Positions 34,982 through 43,627 of a DNA stretch of 47,378 nucleotides are shown one piece after another. Positions within the stretch are counted from its first letter, which is position 1, and each line of letters opens with the position of its first letter. Position numbers and translations under genes: made by a program. A model generated the notes under the pieces. That model was given only the letters and a program-made list of their open reading frames with translations, had not been told where the DNA came from and ran no database searches. The DNA is from Caldimonas mangrovi (GTDB lineage: Bacteria; Pseudomonadota; Gammaproteobacteria; Burkholderiales; Burkholderiaceae_C): positions 1 through 47,378 of the forward strand of contig NZ_JAMKFE010000024.1 of NCBI RefSeq assembly GCF_023721835.1, in the 5' to 3' direction.

Positions 34982-36766
34982 ATGCCCTCCATACGCACCG
35001 GCCCCGCAGCAGACCCTTCCCCCGAGCAGAGCCAGGCGCTGCTCGAGCAGCGCGTCGAGGAAGCCCAGTCCGCGCTGATGTTCGAGCAGGCCCGTCTGTC
35101 CAACCTGGCGGGCATTCCCTATGCCGCGCTGCTGTGCTGGCTGCTGTGGGGAACGGCCGACGACGTTCAACTGATCGTCTGGCTGCTCCTGCGCGTCGGC
35201 GTCTCCACCGCCCGCGCCGTGGTCGACCTGCTGTGGCAGCGCAGCACCGGCGAGCGCGCGCAGCGCTGGGCCCACGCCTACACGGCCTTGCTGGTGGTCG
35301 ACGGCACGGTCTACGGCCTCATCGGTACCTGGTTGCTGCCCGCGGACCCGGCCATGGCCGCGATGCTGCTCGCCAGCGTGGTGGGCGTCGCGTCGGTCGG
35401 CTTCGTGGTGCTGTCGGCCAACTTGCGCGCCTCGGTGGCGCTGCTCGTGCCGCTGCTGGTGCCGAGCATCCTGTGGCAGTTCACGCTGGGCACACGGCTG
35501 GGCACGTATACCGCGCTGGCTTTCTTGCTGTATGTGGCGCTGATCGTGCAGGAGGGCCGGCGAGCCAGCATGTACTCGCGCGCCATGCACAAGCTGCGTT
35601 TCCAGATGGACGACCTGGCCGCCCAGCGCGAGCAGGCCCTGCGGCTGGCCGAGCAGCACAGTTCGGTGAAGAGTCGCTTTCTCGCGACGATGAGCCACGA
35701 GATGCGCACGCCGCTCAACGGCCTGCTCGGCATGCTGCAGGTGGTGCGCAACGAGGCGCGCGACGAACAGGCGCGCGAGGCCTACGAGCTGATGGAACGT
35801 TCGGGCATGCACCTGCTGCGCATCATCAATGACGTGCTGGACCTCTCGAAAATCGAGGCTGGCCGTGTCGAGTTGCAACTGCAGCCCTTCGACCTCGCCG
35901 CAGTGATCGGCGACGTCGGCCGCATTTTCGGCGCCGTGGCGCGACACAAGGGCATCGCCCTGGAGATCGACAGCGGGCCCGGCCGGCCGCACTGGGTCGT
36001 CGGTGACGCGGTGCGCGTGCGGCAGGTGCTCGACAACCTGCTCGGCAATGCCTGCAAGTTCACGTCCGCCGGCACCGTGCGCCTGGACGTCACGCGAGAC
36101 GGCGAACGCGTGTTCTTCCGGGTCGAGGACAGCGGCACCGGCATCGCTCCGTCGGAGCTGCCGCGGCTGTTTTCTCCCTTTCACCAGGCCGACAGCTCCT
36201 ATGCGCGCCGTCACGGCGGCACCGGGCTCGGGCTGGCCATCTCGCGCAGCCTGGCGCAGGCCATGCACGGCGACGTGCGCTGCGAGCACAGCGACACGCA
36301 GGGCAGCGTGTTCGTTTTCGAAGCCGCGCTGCCGCAGTGTGACGAGCCGGTGGCGGCGCCGGCGTCGCCCGGGACCACGGCACCGCTGCAAGGCCGTGTG
36401 CTGCTGGTCGAGGACAACCCCGTCAACGTCATCGTGGCGACGGCGCTGCTCGAGCAACTCGGTGTCGAAGTCGAGTCGGTCGGCGATGGCGAAGCGGCAA
36501 TCGCGCGCTGCCGCGACCGCACGCCCGACCTCGTGCTGATGGACTGCCAGATGCCGTCGATCGACGGTTTCGAGGCCACGCGCCGCATCCGCAATGCCGA
36601 GGGCCGGTCCGGCCGTGCCCGCCTGCCCATCGTCGCACTCACGGCCAACGCCTTGCCCAGCGACCGGGCCCGCTGCCTGGCCGCCGGCATGGACGACCAC
36701 CTCGCCAAGCCGGTGCAGCTGGAAGAACTGCGCCGCGTGCTGCAGCGCTGGCTCGGGCCGCGCTGA
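34982..36766 (+). CDS. Membrane-bound hybrid sensor histidine kinase/response regulator
   Basis: A 594-residue protein. A helix at 15-45 precedes about six membrane segments in residues 45-195 (YAALLCWLLWG, ALLVVDGTVYGLIG, AFLLYVALIVQE). A short coiled coil (QMDDLAAQREQALRLAEQ) leads to HisKA with His239 in SHEMRTPLNG. The ATPase domain has DNLLGNACKF, DSGTGI and GGTGLGLAIS. The receiver domain has VEDNPVN, Asp521 in LMDCQMP, TAN and KPVQ. There is no Hpt domain in the chain. The start at 34982 puts the first residues before the helix. No cognate gene is adjacent. Confidence 0.88.
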   Translation: MPSIRTGPAADPSPEQSQALLEQRVEEAQSALMFEQARLSNLAGIPYAALLCWLLWGTADDVQLIVWLLLRVGVSTARAVVDLLWQRSTGERAQRWAHAYTALLVVDGTVYGLIGTWLLPADPAMAAMLLASVVGVASVGFVVLSANLRASVALLVPLLVPSILWQFTLGTRLGTYTALAFLLYVALIVQEGRRASMYSRAMHKLRFQMDDLAAQREQALRLAEQHSSVKSRFLATMSHEMRTPLNGLLGMLQVVRNEARDEQAREAYELMERSGMHLLRIINDVLDLSKIEAGRVELQLQPFDLAAVIGDVGRIFGAVARHKGIALEIDSGPGRPHWVVGDAVRVRQVLDNLLGNACKFTSAGTVRLDVTRDGERVFFRVEDSGTGIAPSELPRLFSPFHQADSSYARRHGGTGLGLAISRSLAQAMHGDVRCEHSDTQGSVFVFEAALPQCDEPVAAPASPGTTAPLQGRVLLVEDNPVNVIVATALLEQLGVEVESVGDGEAAIARCRDRTPDLVLMDCQMPSIDGFEATRRIRNAEGRSGRARLPIVALTANALPSDRARCLAAGMDDHLAKPVQLEELRRVLQRWLGPR

Positions 36767-36776
36767 GCCAGGCGGG

Positions 36777-37220
36777 CTAGGCCCTGGGCTCGATGTTGCG
36801 TGCCGTGCCCAGCAAGGTGGCACACAGCGTTTCGGTGCCGTCGCGCACGGCATAGACCTCGGCGGCGCACACTGTCAGCAGCCGCCCGGCGTCGATGACA
36901 CGGCCGCGTGCAACGAGGTGGCTGCCGACGGCGGGCGCGAGCAGCTTGAGGGTGGCGTCCACCGTCGCGTTGAGCCAGCCGGCCGGCAGCATCGTGCCGG
37001 CCGCGGCCACCGCCGCGAAATCGGCGGCGGCGAACACTGCGGTCGCCTGCAACTGACCGGGGCGAAAACACCATGCATCGCGGATCGGCAATGCCAGTTC
37101 GACGTCGCCGCGCTCGACGCGTCGGACATCGAGCCCCAGGGTTTGCGCCATCGGCATCGACAGCACCGCGCGGCGCACGGCGTCGGGTGGGTTGAGGCCT
37201 GCAGGGACCGGAGTGTTCAT
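36777..37220 (-). CDS. PaaI-like hotdog-fold thioesterase
   Basis: A 147-residue hotdog protein: LGLDVRRVERGDVELALPIR, FRPGQLQATAVFAAADFAAV in the central helix, and NATVDATLKLLAPAVGSHLV in the sheet. It would hydrolyse an acyl-CoA thioester in the cytoplasm. The central helix lacks the usual HGG of PaaI, having PGQLQ instead, so the substrate class is uncertain. It starts inside the stop of the MerR gene (ATGA at 37217-37220), so the two form one operon. Confidence 0.78.
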   Translation of the reverse strand: MNTPVPAGLNPPDAVRRAVLSMPMAQTLGLDVRRVERGDVELALPIRDAWCFRPGQLQATAVFAAADFAAVAAAGTMLPAGWLNATVDATLKLLAPAVGSHLVARGRVIDAGRLLTVCAAEVYAVRDGTETLCATLLGTARNIEPRA

Positions 37221-37636
37221 CGGGGGGCCTTTCGGGACTGGGGGAAGACAGGCCGCTCGCGCGCCGCCGTGGCGGCCCGCTCGCGTCGGCCCTGCTGCTT
37301 GCGGAACCAGCCGATGTGCGAAACGAGCTTGCGACGCAATGCACGCAAGCTGGCGATCTCGCGGTCGACCTCGGCGATGCGCTCGTGCATCGACTCGATC
37401 ATCTCTTCGGCCGTCAGCCGTCCCGCCCGGTAGCGCGGCAGGAACTCCGCCAGCGCCGTCAACGAAAAGCCGAGGTCCCGGCCCATCGAGATGAAGATGA
37501 CCTCGCGCACGACGCGGTCGTCGAACTCGCGATAGCCCGACGGCCGGCGCGAGGCCCGGATCAACCCCTGCGCCTCGTAGCGCCGCAGGCGGTGCGTCGA
37601 GACGCCGGTGCGCACGGCGAGTTCGGAAATCTTCAT
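37217..37636 (-). CDS. MerR-family transcriptional regulator
   Basis: A 139-residue regulator. MKISELAVRTGVSTHRLRRY and GLIRASRRPSGYREFDD are the MerR helix-turn-helix and wing. A coiled-coil dimerisation helix (EEMIESMHERIAEVDREIAS) follows, and there is no Cys-containing metal site, so it likely senses an organic ligand. It is translationally coupled to the downstream thioesterase, which suggests control of acyl-CoA or aromatic degradation, though this is inference. The start at 37636 was chosen over 37645 for the MKISELA motif. Confidence 0.85.
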   Translation of the reverse strand: MKISELAVRTGVSTHRLRRYEAQGLIRASRRPSGYREFDDRVVREVIFISMGRDLGFSLTALAEFLPRYRAGRLTAEEMIESMHERIAEVDREIASLRALRRKLVSHIGWFRKQQGRRERAATAARERPVFPQSRKAPR

Positions 37637-37710
37637 GGGCGGCAAGCATAAGGGTCCCCTACGCTAACAAGCCTCGCATTGCGCGAAGCTTGGCCGCCCA
37701 CCGAAAAAGC

Positions 37711-38145
37711 TCAGGAGGGCTTCTTCTTGTGCAGCGCTTCGCGTACCGCCGCGGTGTGGGTCCCGACCTTGGTCACCGTGTCCTTCAGCTCCGGGGCACT
37801 GCAGTTCAGCTCGCGACACCAGAACTTCACTTCCAGCGGGTCGAGCAGGTGGATGCGACCGCGGTCCAGCGGCTCGAAGCCGCGCAGTTCGTCGTCGGCG
37901 TCCGCCGCGCCGGCCTCCGCGGCGGCTGGTCCCGGCAGGCCGGAACCGGGGTCGGTGCCGCCCGGGCGCGTGTTGCCCGTGGCCATGGCGGTGTCCATGC
38001 TGGCGCCCGGGTCCTCTTCACCGGCGACCGATTCCTCGCCCATGTCCACGGGCGCCGGTGCGTGGCTCTCTTTCTCGTCGAGCCAGAGGCCCGGTCCACT
38101 CGCGCCCCGTCGCTTGGCGGGCTCGCGTCCATGTCTGCGTTCCAT
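37711..38145 (-). CDS. DUF3606-domain protein with acidic low-complexity N-terminus
   Basis: A 144-residue protein. Residues 1-90 are low-complexity, rich in Gly, Pro, Ala and acidic residues. Residues 92-140 (RGRIHLLDPLEVKFWCRELN, then LKDTVTKVGTHTAAVREAL) match the DUF3606 pattern, a small helical domain seen in stress-related proteins. No signal peptide. The gene is alone and divergent from the gene at 38341 across a 195-base gap in which no clear promoter was identified. Function unknown. Confidence 0.7.
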   Translation of the reverse strand: MERRHGREPAKRRGASGPGLWLDEKESHAPAPVDMGEESVAGEEDPGASMDTAMATGNTRPGGTDPGSGLPGPAAAEAGAADADDELRGFEPLDRGRIHLLDPLEVKFWCRELNCSAPELKDTVTKVGTHTAAVREALHKKKPS

Positions 38146-38340
38146 CGCTGCTCCTTGGCATCTTCGGGCCGGCAGCGCAGGCTGCCGTCACCGCAGTGCG
38201 GCAAGCGTCGTTCCCGGTGGGGCCGCTTCCGGGGTCAACCCTTCACCGTCCGACGAAGCGGATCATCGGCTGCGCCTGCATGGCGCCCTCGCGGGGCGGC
38301 ATGGAGGACACGGCGCCGGTGCAGGGCATACTCCCCGGCC

Positions 38341-39126
38341 ATGTCCCTGATCAACGAAGCATTGCGCGCGGCCCATGCGCCTGCGACCCGCACCGCGACA
38401 CCCCCTCGCATTGCGTTGGTCCTGGGGGCCGGCGGCTCGCTCGGGTCGGCGGTGCTGGAGCAGGCGCTGGCTGTGGGGGGCTTCCGCCAGGTGCAGGCGC
38501 TCGTCGCGGCACCGATGGCGCCGGCACTGGCGGCCTTTCAGCCGGTGAACCTGGAAACGCTCGAGCAACACCGGCCGGTGGCCGACACCGCGTTCATCGT
38601 CTTCGACCGTGAACGCTATGTGAACGGCCGCGACGATGCCTTCGTGCGCCCACTGCCGGAGCAATTGCCGCAACTCGCCGGGCGTTTGCACGCGGCGGGT
38701 GTGCGCCGCCTGCTCGTCGTGATGCCGCATGCGGTCGCTTCGTTGCCGCAGGCCTTGCAGCGCGGGCTGGCGTCGCTGGACGAACAGGCGGTGGCTGCAC
38801 TGGACTTCGAGCACCTGCTGTTCGTGCGTTCCCCGCAGGCACCGGCCGCCGTGGTCGCGGCCAGCGGTCTGCAGCGCGTGGCGCACTGGGTGCTGGGCCA
38901 GTTGCAGTTGATGGTGCCGCAGCGCGAACAACCGGTGCGCGCTGTCAAGCTGGGCTCGTTCGCGGTGCAACTGGCGCGTCAACTGCCGTTGTCGGTGTCC
39001 GGCACGCGCGTGGTGCCACCCGAAGTGGTGTGGCAGGCCTCGCAGGGCGACGATGCGGACGTGGCACGCGCCTGGTTGCAGCGAGAGGCCTTGCCCGAGG
39101 CCGGGGCAGCGCGCGTACGCTACTGA
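38341..39126 (+). CDS. Uncharacterised Rossmann-type protein
   Basis: A 261-residue protein. IALVLGAGGSLGSAVLEQAL near residue 24 has the GxGGxxG pattern of an NAD(P)-binding Rossmann fold, and the order of segments (HAAGVRRLLVVMPH, QRVAHWVLGQLQ) resembles atypical SDR or epimerase-like proteins. The YxxxK catalytic motif is absent, so it may bind a nucleotide without SDR chemistry. The ATG at 38341 was chosen because the sequence before it is not conserved-looking. It ends 19 bases from the convergent alkB stop. Confidence 0.65.
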   Translation: MSLINEALRAAHAPATRTATPPRIALVLGAGGSLGSAVLEQALAVGGFRQVQALVAAPMAPALAAFQPVNLETLEQHRPVADTAFIVFDRERYVNGRDDAFVRPLPEQLPQLAGRLHAAGVRRLLVVMPHAVASLPQALQRGLASLDEQAVAALDFEHLLFVRSPQAPAAVVAASGLQRVAHWVLGQLQLMVPQREQPVRAVKLGSFAVQLARQLPLSVSGTRVVPPEVVWQASQGDDADVARAWLQREALPEAGAARVRY

Positions 39127-39145
39127 GCACTCCGGGGAAGGACGC

Positions 39146-39805
39146 TCAGCGCGCCTTGCGGAAGGTGAGGTTGAGGCGACGCTCGCCCAGCACCGGGTGC
39201 GAGCCCTCCTTCAGCGGTGCGATGCCGTGAAAGTACAGGCGTGACGCGCCGCCCCAGACCACCACATCGCCGTGGAACAGCGCATGCCGTGCGACGCGAT
39301 CGCCGCGCTGCGCGCCACCGAACAGGAACACCGCCGGCAAGCCGAGCGACACCGAGACGATGGGCGCACCCTGGTCGCGCTCGTCGCGGTCCTGATGCAG
39401 CGACAGCCGCGTGCCGGGCAGGTATTGGTTGATGAGGCAGGCGTCGGGCGCGAACCCGTCGTAGCCCGCGGCACGCGCTGCATCGGCCGCCAGCGTCTGC
39501 AGCGCCGGCGGCATCGCCGGCCACGGGCGGCCGCTTTGTGGGTCGAGCGGGTCGTAGCGGTAGCCGCTGCGGTCCGACACCCAGCCGACATGTCCGCAGT
39601 TGGTCATCGCGACCGACATGCGCAGGCCGCCGGGCGTCACCAGGTGCCGCAGCGGGGCCTGCTGCTGCACGGCCTCCACGGCCTGCAGCAGCGGCTCGAC
39701 GCGGTCGAGCGCGAAACCCGGCAACAGCAGCGCGCCGGGCCCCAGTGCCTGGCGCTCGCGCGGGGGCGGCGCATCGTCGAACAGGAAGGCCGTTGTCGCG
39801 CTCAT
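39146..39805 (-). CDS. alkB: AlkB-family 2-oxoglutarate-dependent DNA/RNA repair dioxygenase
   Basis: A 219-residue dioxygenase with all AlkB residues: NQYLPGTRLSLHQDRDE (iron ligands His and Asp), FHGIAPL (second His) and ERRLNLTFR (2OG-binding Arg pair). It oxidatively removes methyl groups from 1-methyladenine and 3-methylcytosine. Its ATG overlaps the stop of the preceding gene (ATGA at 39802-39805), so it is the third gene of the ada operon, as alkB follows ada in E. coli. Confidence 0.92.
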   Translation of the reverse strand: MSATTAFLFDDAPPPRERQALGPGALLLPGFALDRVEPLLQAVEAVQQQAPLRHLVTPGGLRMSVAMTNCGHVGWVSDRSGYRYDPLDPQSGRPWPAMPPALQTLAADAARAAGYDGFAPDACLINQYLPGTRLSLHQDRDERDQGAPIVSVSLGLPAVFLFGGAQRGDRVARHALFHGDVVVWGGASRLYFHGIAPLKEGSHPVLGERRLNLTFRKAR

Positions 39806-40533
39806 GTCGCGTCGTGGAAGATCACGCCCAGCGTGTGTCGCTGCCCGTGACGCACCCGGCTGACACCGTGCCGCAGCGTCACGCGGTAGCTGCCGCGCGT
39901 GCCCTGCACCGGCCGCTGGTTCACCGCGAACACCACCGCATCGCCCTGCCGCAGCGGCACCACCATCGGCCGCGACTGCATGCGCGGGCGCTGCTCGGTC
40001 AGCACGAACTCGCCACCGTCGAAATCGCGCCCCGGCTCGGACAGCAGCACCGCCGCCTGCAGCGGGAACACGTGCTCGCCGTACAGGTCCTGGTGCAGGC
40101 AGTTGTAGTCGCCGGGCCCGTACTGCAGCAGCAGCGGCGTCGGCCGGGTCTGCCCGGCGCGGTGGCACTGTTCGAGGAAACCTGCATGCTGCGGCGGGTA
40201 GCGCACCTCGAGGCCCATGGCTGCGTTCCAGCGGTTCGCGATGCCGCGCAGGCGCGGGTACAGCGCGCTGCGCAGCGACGCGACCGGCTCGGGCAAGGGG
40301 TAAGCGAAGTAGCGGTACTCGCCGCGGCCGAAGCCGTGCCGCGCCATCACGACGCGGCTGCGAAAGTGTCGTTCGTCGGCATACGCTGCGGCCAGCGCCC
40401 GGCATACGTCAGGCTCGAACAGCCGCGGCATCAGCGCGAAGCCGTCCTCGTCGAGCGCGGCTTCCAGCGCCGGCGCGTCCACACCGGCCAGCCGGTCGCT
40501 CCAGGTGTCCGCCCTGTTCATCACCGCATTCAC
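39802..40533 (-). CDS. 2OG-Fe(II) oxygenase of unknown substrate in the ada operon
   Basis: A 243-residue dioxygenase of the prolyl-4-hydroxylase/PhyH-like fold. The iron ligands are His and Asp in NCLHQDLYG and a late His in VTLRHGVSRV; a following Arg/His cluster (RHGQRHTLGVIFH) can bind 2-oxoglutarate. A GTG start at 40533 was chosen because GGAG lies five bases before it; the ATG 12 bases further in would be 17 bases from that site. It overlaps both neighbours, ada and alkB, so all three are co-translated. This implies a role in alkylation damage, but its substrate is not known. Confidence 0.82.
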   Translation of the reverse strand: MNAVMNRADTWSDRLAGVDAPALEAALDEDGFALMPRLFEPDVCRALAAAYADERHFRSRVVMARHGFGRGEYRYFAYPLPEPVASLRSALYPRLRGIANRWNAAMGLEVRYPPQHAGFLEQCHRAGQTRPTPLLLQYGPGDYNCLHQDLYGEHVFPLQAAVLLSEPGRDFDGGEFVLTEQRPRMQSRPMVVPLRQGDAVVFAVNQRPVQGTRGSYRVTLRHGVSRVRHGQRHTLGVIFHDAT

Positions 40534-41627
40534 GAAGACTCCTCCTGTGCGGCCTCGCGCTGCAGCAGCACGCGCTTGCGCTCGACACCCCAGCGGTAGC
40601 CGGACAAGCCGCCATCGCTGCGCACGACCCGGTGGCACGGTATCGCCACCGCCAGCGGGTTGGCGGCGCACGCTGCGGCGACCGCGCGCACCGCCTTCGG
40701 CGCGCCCAGTCGCTCGGCGATCTGCGCATAGCTGGCGGTCGAGCCGGCAGGGATGTCGCGCAGCGCCTGCCACACGCGTTGCTGGAAGGCGGTGCCGCGG
40801 ATGTCCAGCGGCAGCGCCTGCCCGGTGTCCGGCGACTCCACCATGCCGACCACCTGCGCCACGAGGCGTTCGAAGCCCGGCTCCGCACCCACCAATTGCG
40901 CACGCGAGAAGCGCTGCTGCAGGTCGTGCAACAAGGCCTCGGGGTCGTCGCCGAGCGTGATCGCGCACACGCCCTGCTCGGTGGCCGCCACCAGGATCGC
41001 GCCGAGCGAGCACTGTGCGATCGCGAAGCGGATCGTCGCGTCGACCCCGCCTGCACGGTAGGCGCTCGGCGTCATGCCCAGCACCTGCGGCGTGCGCGCA
41101 TAGAAGCGTGCGTTCGAGTTGAAGCCGGCGTCGTACAGCGCAGCGGTCACCGACTCGGCTTGCGGCAAAGCCTGCCGCACCCGTTGAGCGCGCTGGGCAT
41201 CCGCATACGCTTTCGGCGTCACGCCGGTCACTGCCTTGAACACGCGGTGGAAGTGGTAGGGGCTGACGCCGGCATCGGCGGCAAGCGTTGCCAGGTCTGG
41301 GGCCTCGTCGGCCGCTTCGATCGCACGGCACGCGTGGGCCACCATCTGCGCCTGCCGCTCGGCGCGCGACGGTTCGTCCGGCTTGCAGCGCCGGCAGGGC
41401 CGGAAACCGGCGGCCTCGGCCTCGGCGGCCGTCGCATGGAAGGCCACGTTCTCGCGCAGCGGCAAGCGCGCGCCGCACGACGGGCGGCAGTACACGCCGG
41501 TCGTGCGCACCGAGTAGAAAAAGCGGCCGTCCGCGCCCGCGTCGCGTGCCAGTACGGCCGTCCAGCGAGTGTCGTCAGCGAGCGGCGGGGGGCGCTTGGC
41601 GGGCATCACCATGGTTTGAGTCTGCAT
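40530..41627 (-). CDS. ada: Ada: bifunctional methyltransferase and transcriptional activator
   Basis: A 365-residue Ada protein. The N-terminal zinc domain has Cys47, Cys51, Cys78 and Cys81 (GVYCRPSC and RPCRRCKP); Cys47 is the methylphosphotriester acceptor. The AraC-type part (LATLAADAGVSPYHFHRVFK, DAGFNSNARFYARTP) binds DNA after methylation. The C-terminal Ogt domain has acceptor Cys331 in IPCHRVV. The start at 41627 has AGGAG upstream. It heads an operon with a 2OG oxygenase and alkB, and an Ada-box-like site lies 65 bases before it, fitting autoactivation by methylated Ada. Confidence 0.93.
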   Translation of the reverse strand: MQTQTMVMPAKRPPPLADDTRWTAVLARDAGADGRFFYSVRTTGVYCRPSCGARLPLRENVAFHATAAEAEAAGFRPCRRCKPDEPSRAERQAQMVAHACRAIEAADEAPDLATLAADAGVSPYHFHRVFKAVTGVTPKAYADAQRAQRVRQALPQAESVTAALYDAGFNSNARFYARTPQVLGMTPSAYRAGGVDATIRFAIAQCSLGAILVAATEQGVCAITLGDDPEALLHDLQQRFSRAQLVGAEPGFERLVAQVVGMVESPDTGQALPLDIRGTAFQQRVWQALRDIPAGSTASYAQIAERLGAPKAVRAVAAACAANPLAVAIPCHRVVRSDGGLSGYRWGVERKRVLLQREAAQEESS

Positions 41628-41691
41628 GTTCGGCTCCTGGGTTCTGGAGCCTTCATCGTGAGCGTAGCGCCTCTCGCGTGCACCCCGTTGC

Positions 41692-41704
41692 TTGCTCTCG
41701 AATT
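41692..41704 (-). promoter_or_regulatory. Ada box-like sequence (AAT-N6-GCAA)
   Basis: On the minus strand AAT (41704-41702) and GCAA (41695-41692) are separated by six bases, the spacing of the A and B boxes bound by E. coli Ada. It lies 65 bases before the ada ATG. The short motif alone is weak; the position supports it. Confidence 0.6.
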
Positions 41705-41899
41705 CGCCCTGGGCCTTGGGCGCCTTAGCAGCGGGCGTGCCCGCGGGCGCCCGCCGCCCCCCGCCCCTGAGAGGGGGCGCCACCCCCCTAGGAAGTGGGA
41801 GGCAGGATCGGCTTCCATCGCCGATGCTTCCTGACATCGAAGCTCCGCGCGGCGCCAAGCTCCTGCCGAGAGCCACTACTCACTCAGGGAGACCAAAAC

Positions 41900-43627
41900 G
41901 TGATCTGGTTGTTGTCGCCGCGCCTGCGGCCGTTCATCGCGCTCGGCGCAGGCGCCTCGCTGCTGCTCAACCTGGCGCTGGTGGTGCCGTCGATCTACAT
42001 GCTGGAGGTGTTCGACCGCGTGTTCTCCAGCCGCAGCGTCGAGACGCTGGTGATGCTGAGCCTGTTTGCGCTGCTGGCGCTGGCGCTCGGCTTCTGCATG
42101 GACCGCGCGCGCAGCCTGCTGCTGGCGCGCGCCGGGCGCATCGTCGACGAATCGCTGTCGCCGCCAGCGCTCGCGGCCGCGCTGAAGGACGCCGCGACCG
42201 CCCGTGGCGGCACCGACCGCACGGCGGTGCAGGACATCGCCCGCCTGCGCAGTTTTCTCGCCGGCCCTGCCGTCCATGCGCTGTTCGACGCGCCGTGGCT
42301 GCCGTTGTACCTGCTGGTGATCTTCACGCTGCACCCGGCGCTCGGCGTGGCGGCCGTGCTGGCGGCCGCGGCGCTGTTCGTCCTGGGCCTGTACACCGAA
42401 CGATTCGTGCGCGCTGACGCCGAGCAGGCGGTGAGCCACGGGCGCAGCGCAGCGCAATGCATCGAAGCCTTGTCGCGCAATGCCGAGGTGCTGGTCGGCA
42501 CGGGCATGCTGCGCAATGCATTGCAGGCGTGGCAGCGCACCCACCACGAGGCGATGCAGGCGCAGCAGCGGCTGGGCGATGCATCGGCCGCGCTGTCGGC
42601 GCTGGGGCGCACGCTGCGGCAGCTCGTGCAGGTCGGCATGCTGGCGCTCGGCGCATGGCTGGTGGTGGGCGGTGACGCGTCGCCCGGCATCATGATTGCC
42701 GCCACCGTGCTGATCGGCCGCGCGCTGCAGCCGGTGGAGCACCTGATTTCGGGCTGGAAGTCGCTGGTCGAGGTGCGCGGCGCCTGGCAGCGCCTGCAGC
42801 AGCAGGCGGCAGGCTTGCCGGCTTCGCAAGGCCTGCAGCTGCCGCCGGCACGCGGCGCGCTGACCCTGGAGCACGTGACCTGGCTGGCCGGCCCGATGCG
42901 GCCGTTGATCAAGAGCGTGTCGTTCGCGCTGGAAGCGGGTGAATGTCTCGGCGTGGTCGGCCCCAGCGCTTCGGGCAAGACGACCTTGCTGCGCCTGATG
43001 CTCGGCCTGCGCACGCCGCACGCCGGCACGGTGCGGCTCGATGGCGCCGACCTGTCCGCCTGGCCCGAAGAACAGCTCGCCGCCGCCGTCGGCTACCTGC
43101 CGCAGGACGTGGAACTGTTCGCCGGCAGCGTCGCCCGCAACATCGCGCAGCTCGGCGAGATCGACGACGCGCGCGTGATCGCCGCCGCGCAACTGGCCGG
43201 CGTGCACGAGATGATCCTGCGCCTGCCGCAGGCCTACGACACCGAGCTCGGCGATGCCGGCTGCGTGCTGTCGGGCGGGCAGAGGCAGCGCATCGCATTG
43301 GCGCGCGCGGTGTACGGCGAGCCGCGTCTCGTCGTGCTCGACGAGCCCAACGCCAACCTCGACGCCGAGGGCGAGGACGCGCTGGCCGCCGCGATCGCCC
43401 AGCTCAAGGCCCAGGGTGCCACTGTCGTGCTGGTCTCGCACCGGCCGACGCTGATGCGCCACGTCGACAAGCTTGCGGTGCTGCGCGACGGCGCACTCGA
43501 CGCCTTCGGCCCGCGCGACCAGGTGCTCGCGCGCCTGGCCGGTGCCACCGTGCAGCCCTTGCGTCGCCCGGCGGCTGCGTCTCACGCGGTCGCACCGGGC
43601 CTCGCCGCCGAAGGAGCCCAGGCATGA
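41900..43627 (+). CDS. Type I secretion ABC transporter (PrtD/HasD-type)
   Basis: A 575-residue exporter half-transporter. Membrane helices occupy residues 1-300 (FIALGAGASLLLNLALVVPS, IYMLEVFDRVFSSRSVETL). The ATPase has Walker A GPSASGKT starting at Gly354, signature LSGGQRQ, Walker B VVLDEP and SHRP as the H-loop. There is no N-terminal C39 or CLD domain, as in the PrtD/HasD group that moves RTX proteases and haemophores. A GTG start at 41900 with AGGGAG upstream is preferred; the frame is open further back without a better site. It is coupled to the fusion protein gene by an ATGA overlap. No tolC-type gene is in the window. Confidence 0.9.
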   Translation: MIWLLSPRLRPFIALGAGASLLLNLALVVPSIYMLEVFDRVFSSRSVETLVMLSLFALLALALGFCMDRARSLLLARAGRIVDESLSPPALAAALKDAATARGGTDRTAVQDIARLRSFLAGPAVHALFDAPWLPLYLLVIFTLHPALGVAAVLAAAALFVLGLYTERFVRADAEQAVSHGRSAAQCIEALSRNAEVLVGTGMLRNALQAWQRTHHEAMQAQQRLGDASAALSALGRTLRQLVQVGMLALGAWLVVGGDASPGIMIAATVLIGRALQPVEHLISGWKSLVEVRGAWQRLQQQAAGLPASQGLQLPPARGALTLEHVTWLAGPMRPLIKSVSFALEAGECLGVVGPSASGKTTLLRLMLGLRTPHAGTVRLDGADLSAWPEEQLAAAVGYLPQDVELFAGSVARNIAQLGEIDDARVIAAAQLAGVHEMILRLPQAYDTELGDAGCVLSGGQRQRIALARAVYGEPRLVVLDEPNANLDAEGEDALAAAIAQLKAQGATVVLVSHRPTLMRHVDKLAVLRDGALDAFGPRDQVLARLAGATVQPLRRPAAASHAVAPGLAAEGAQA

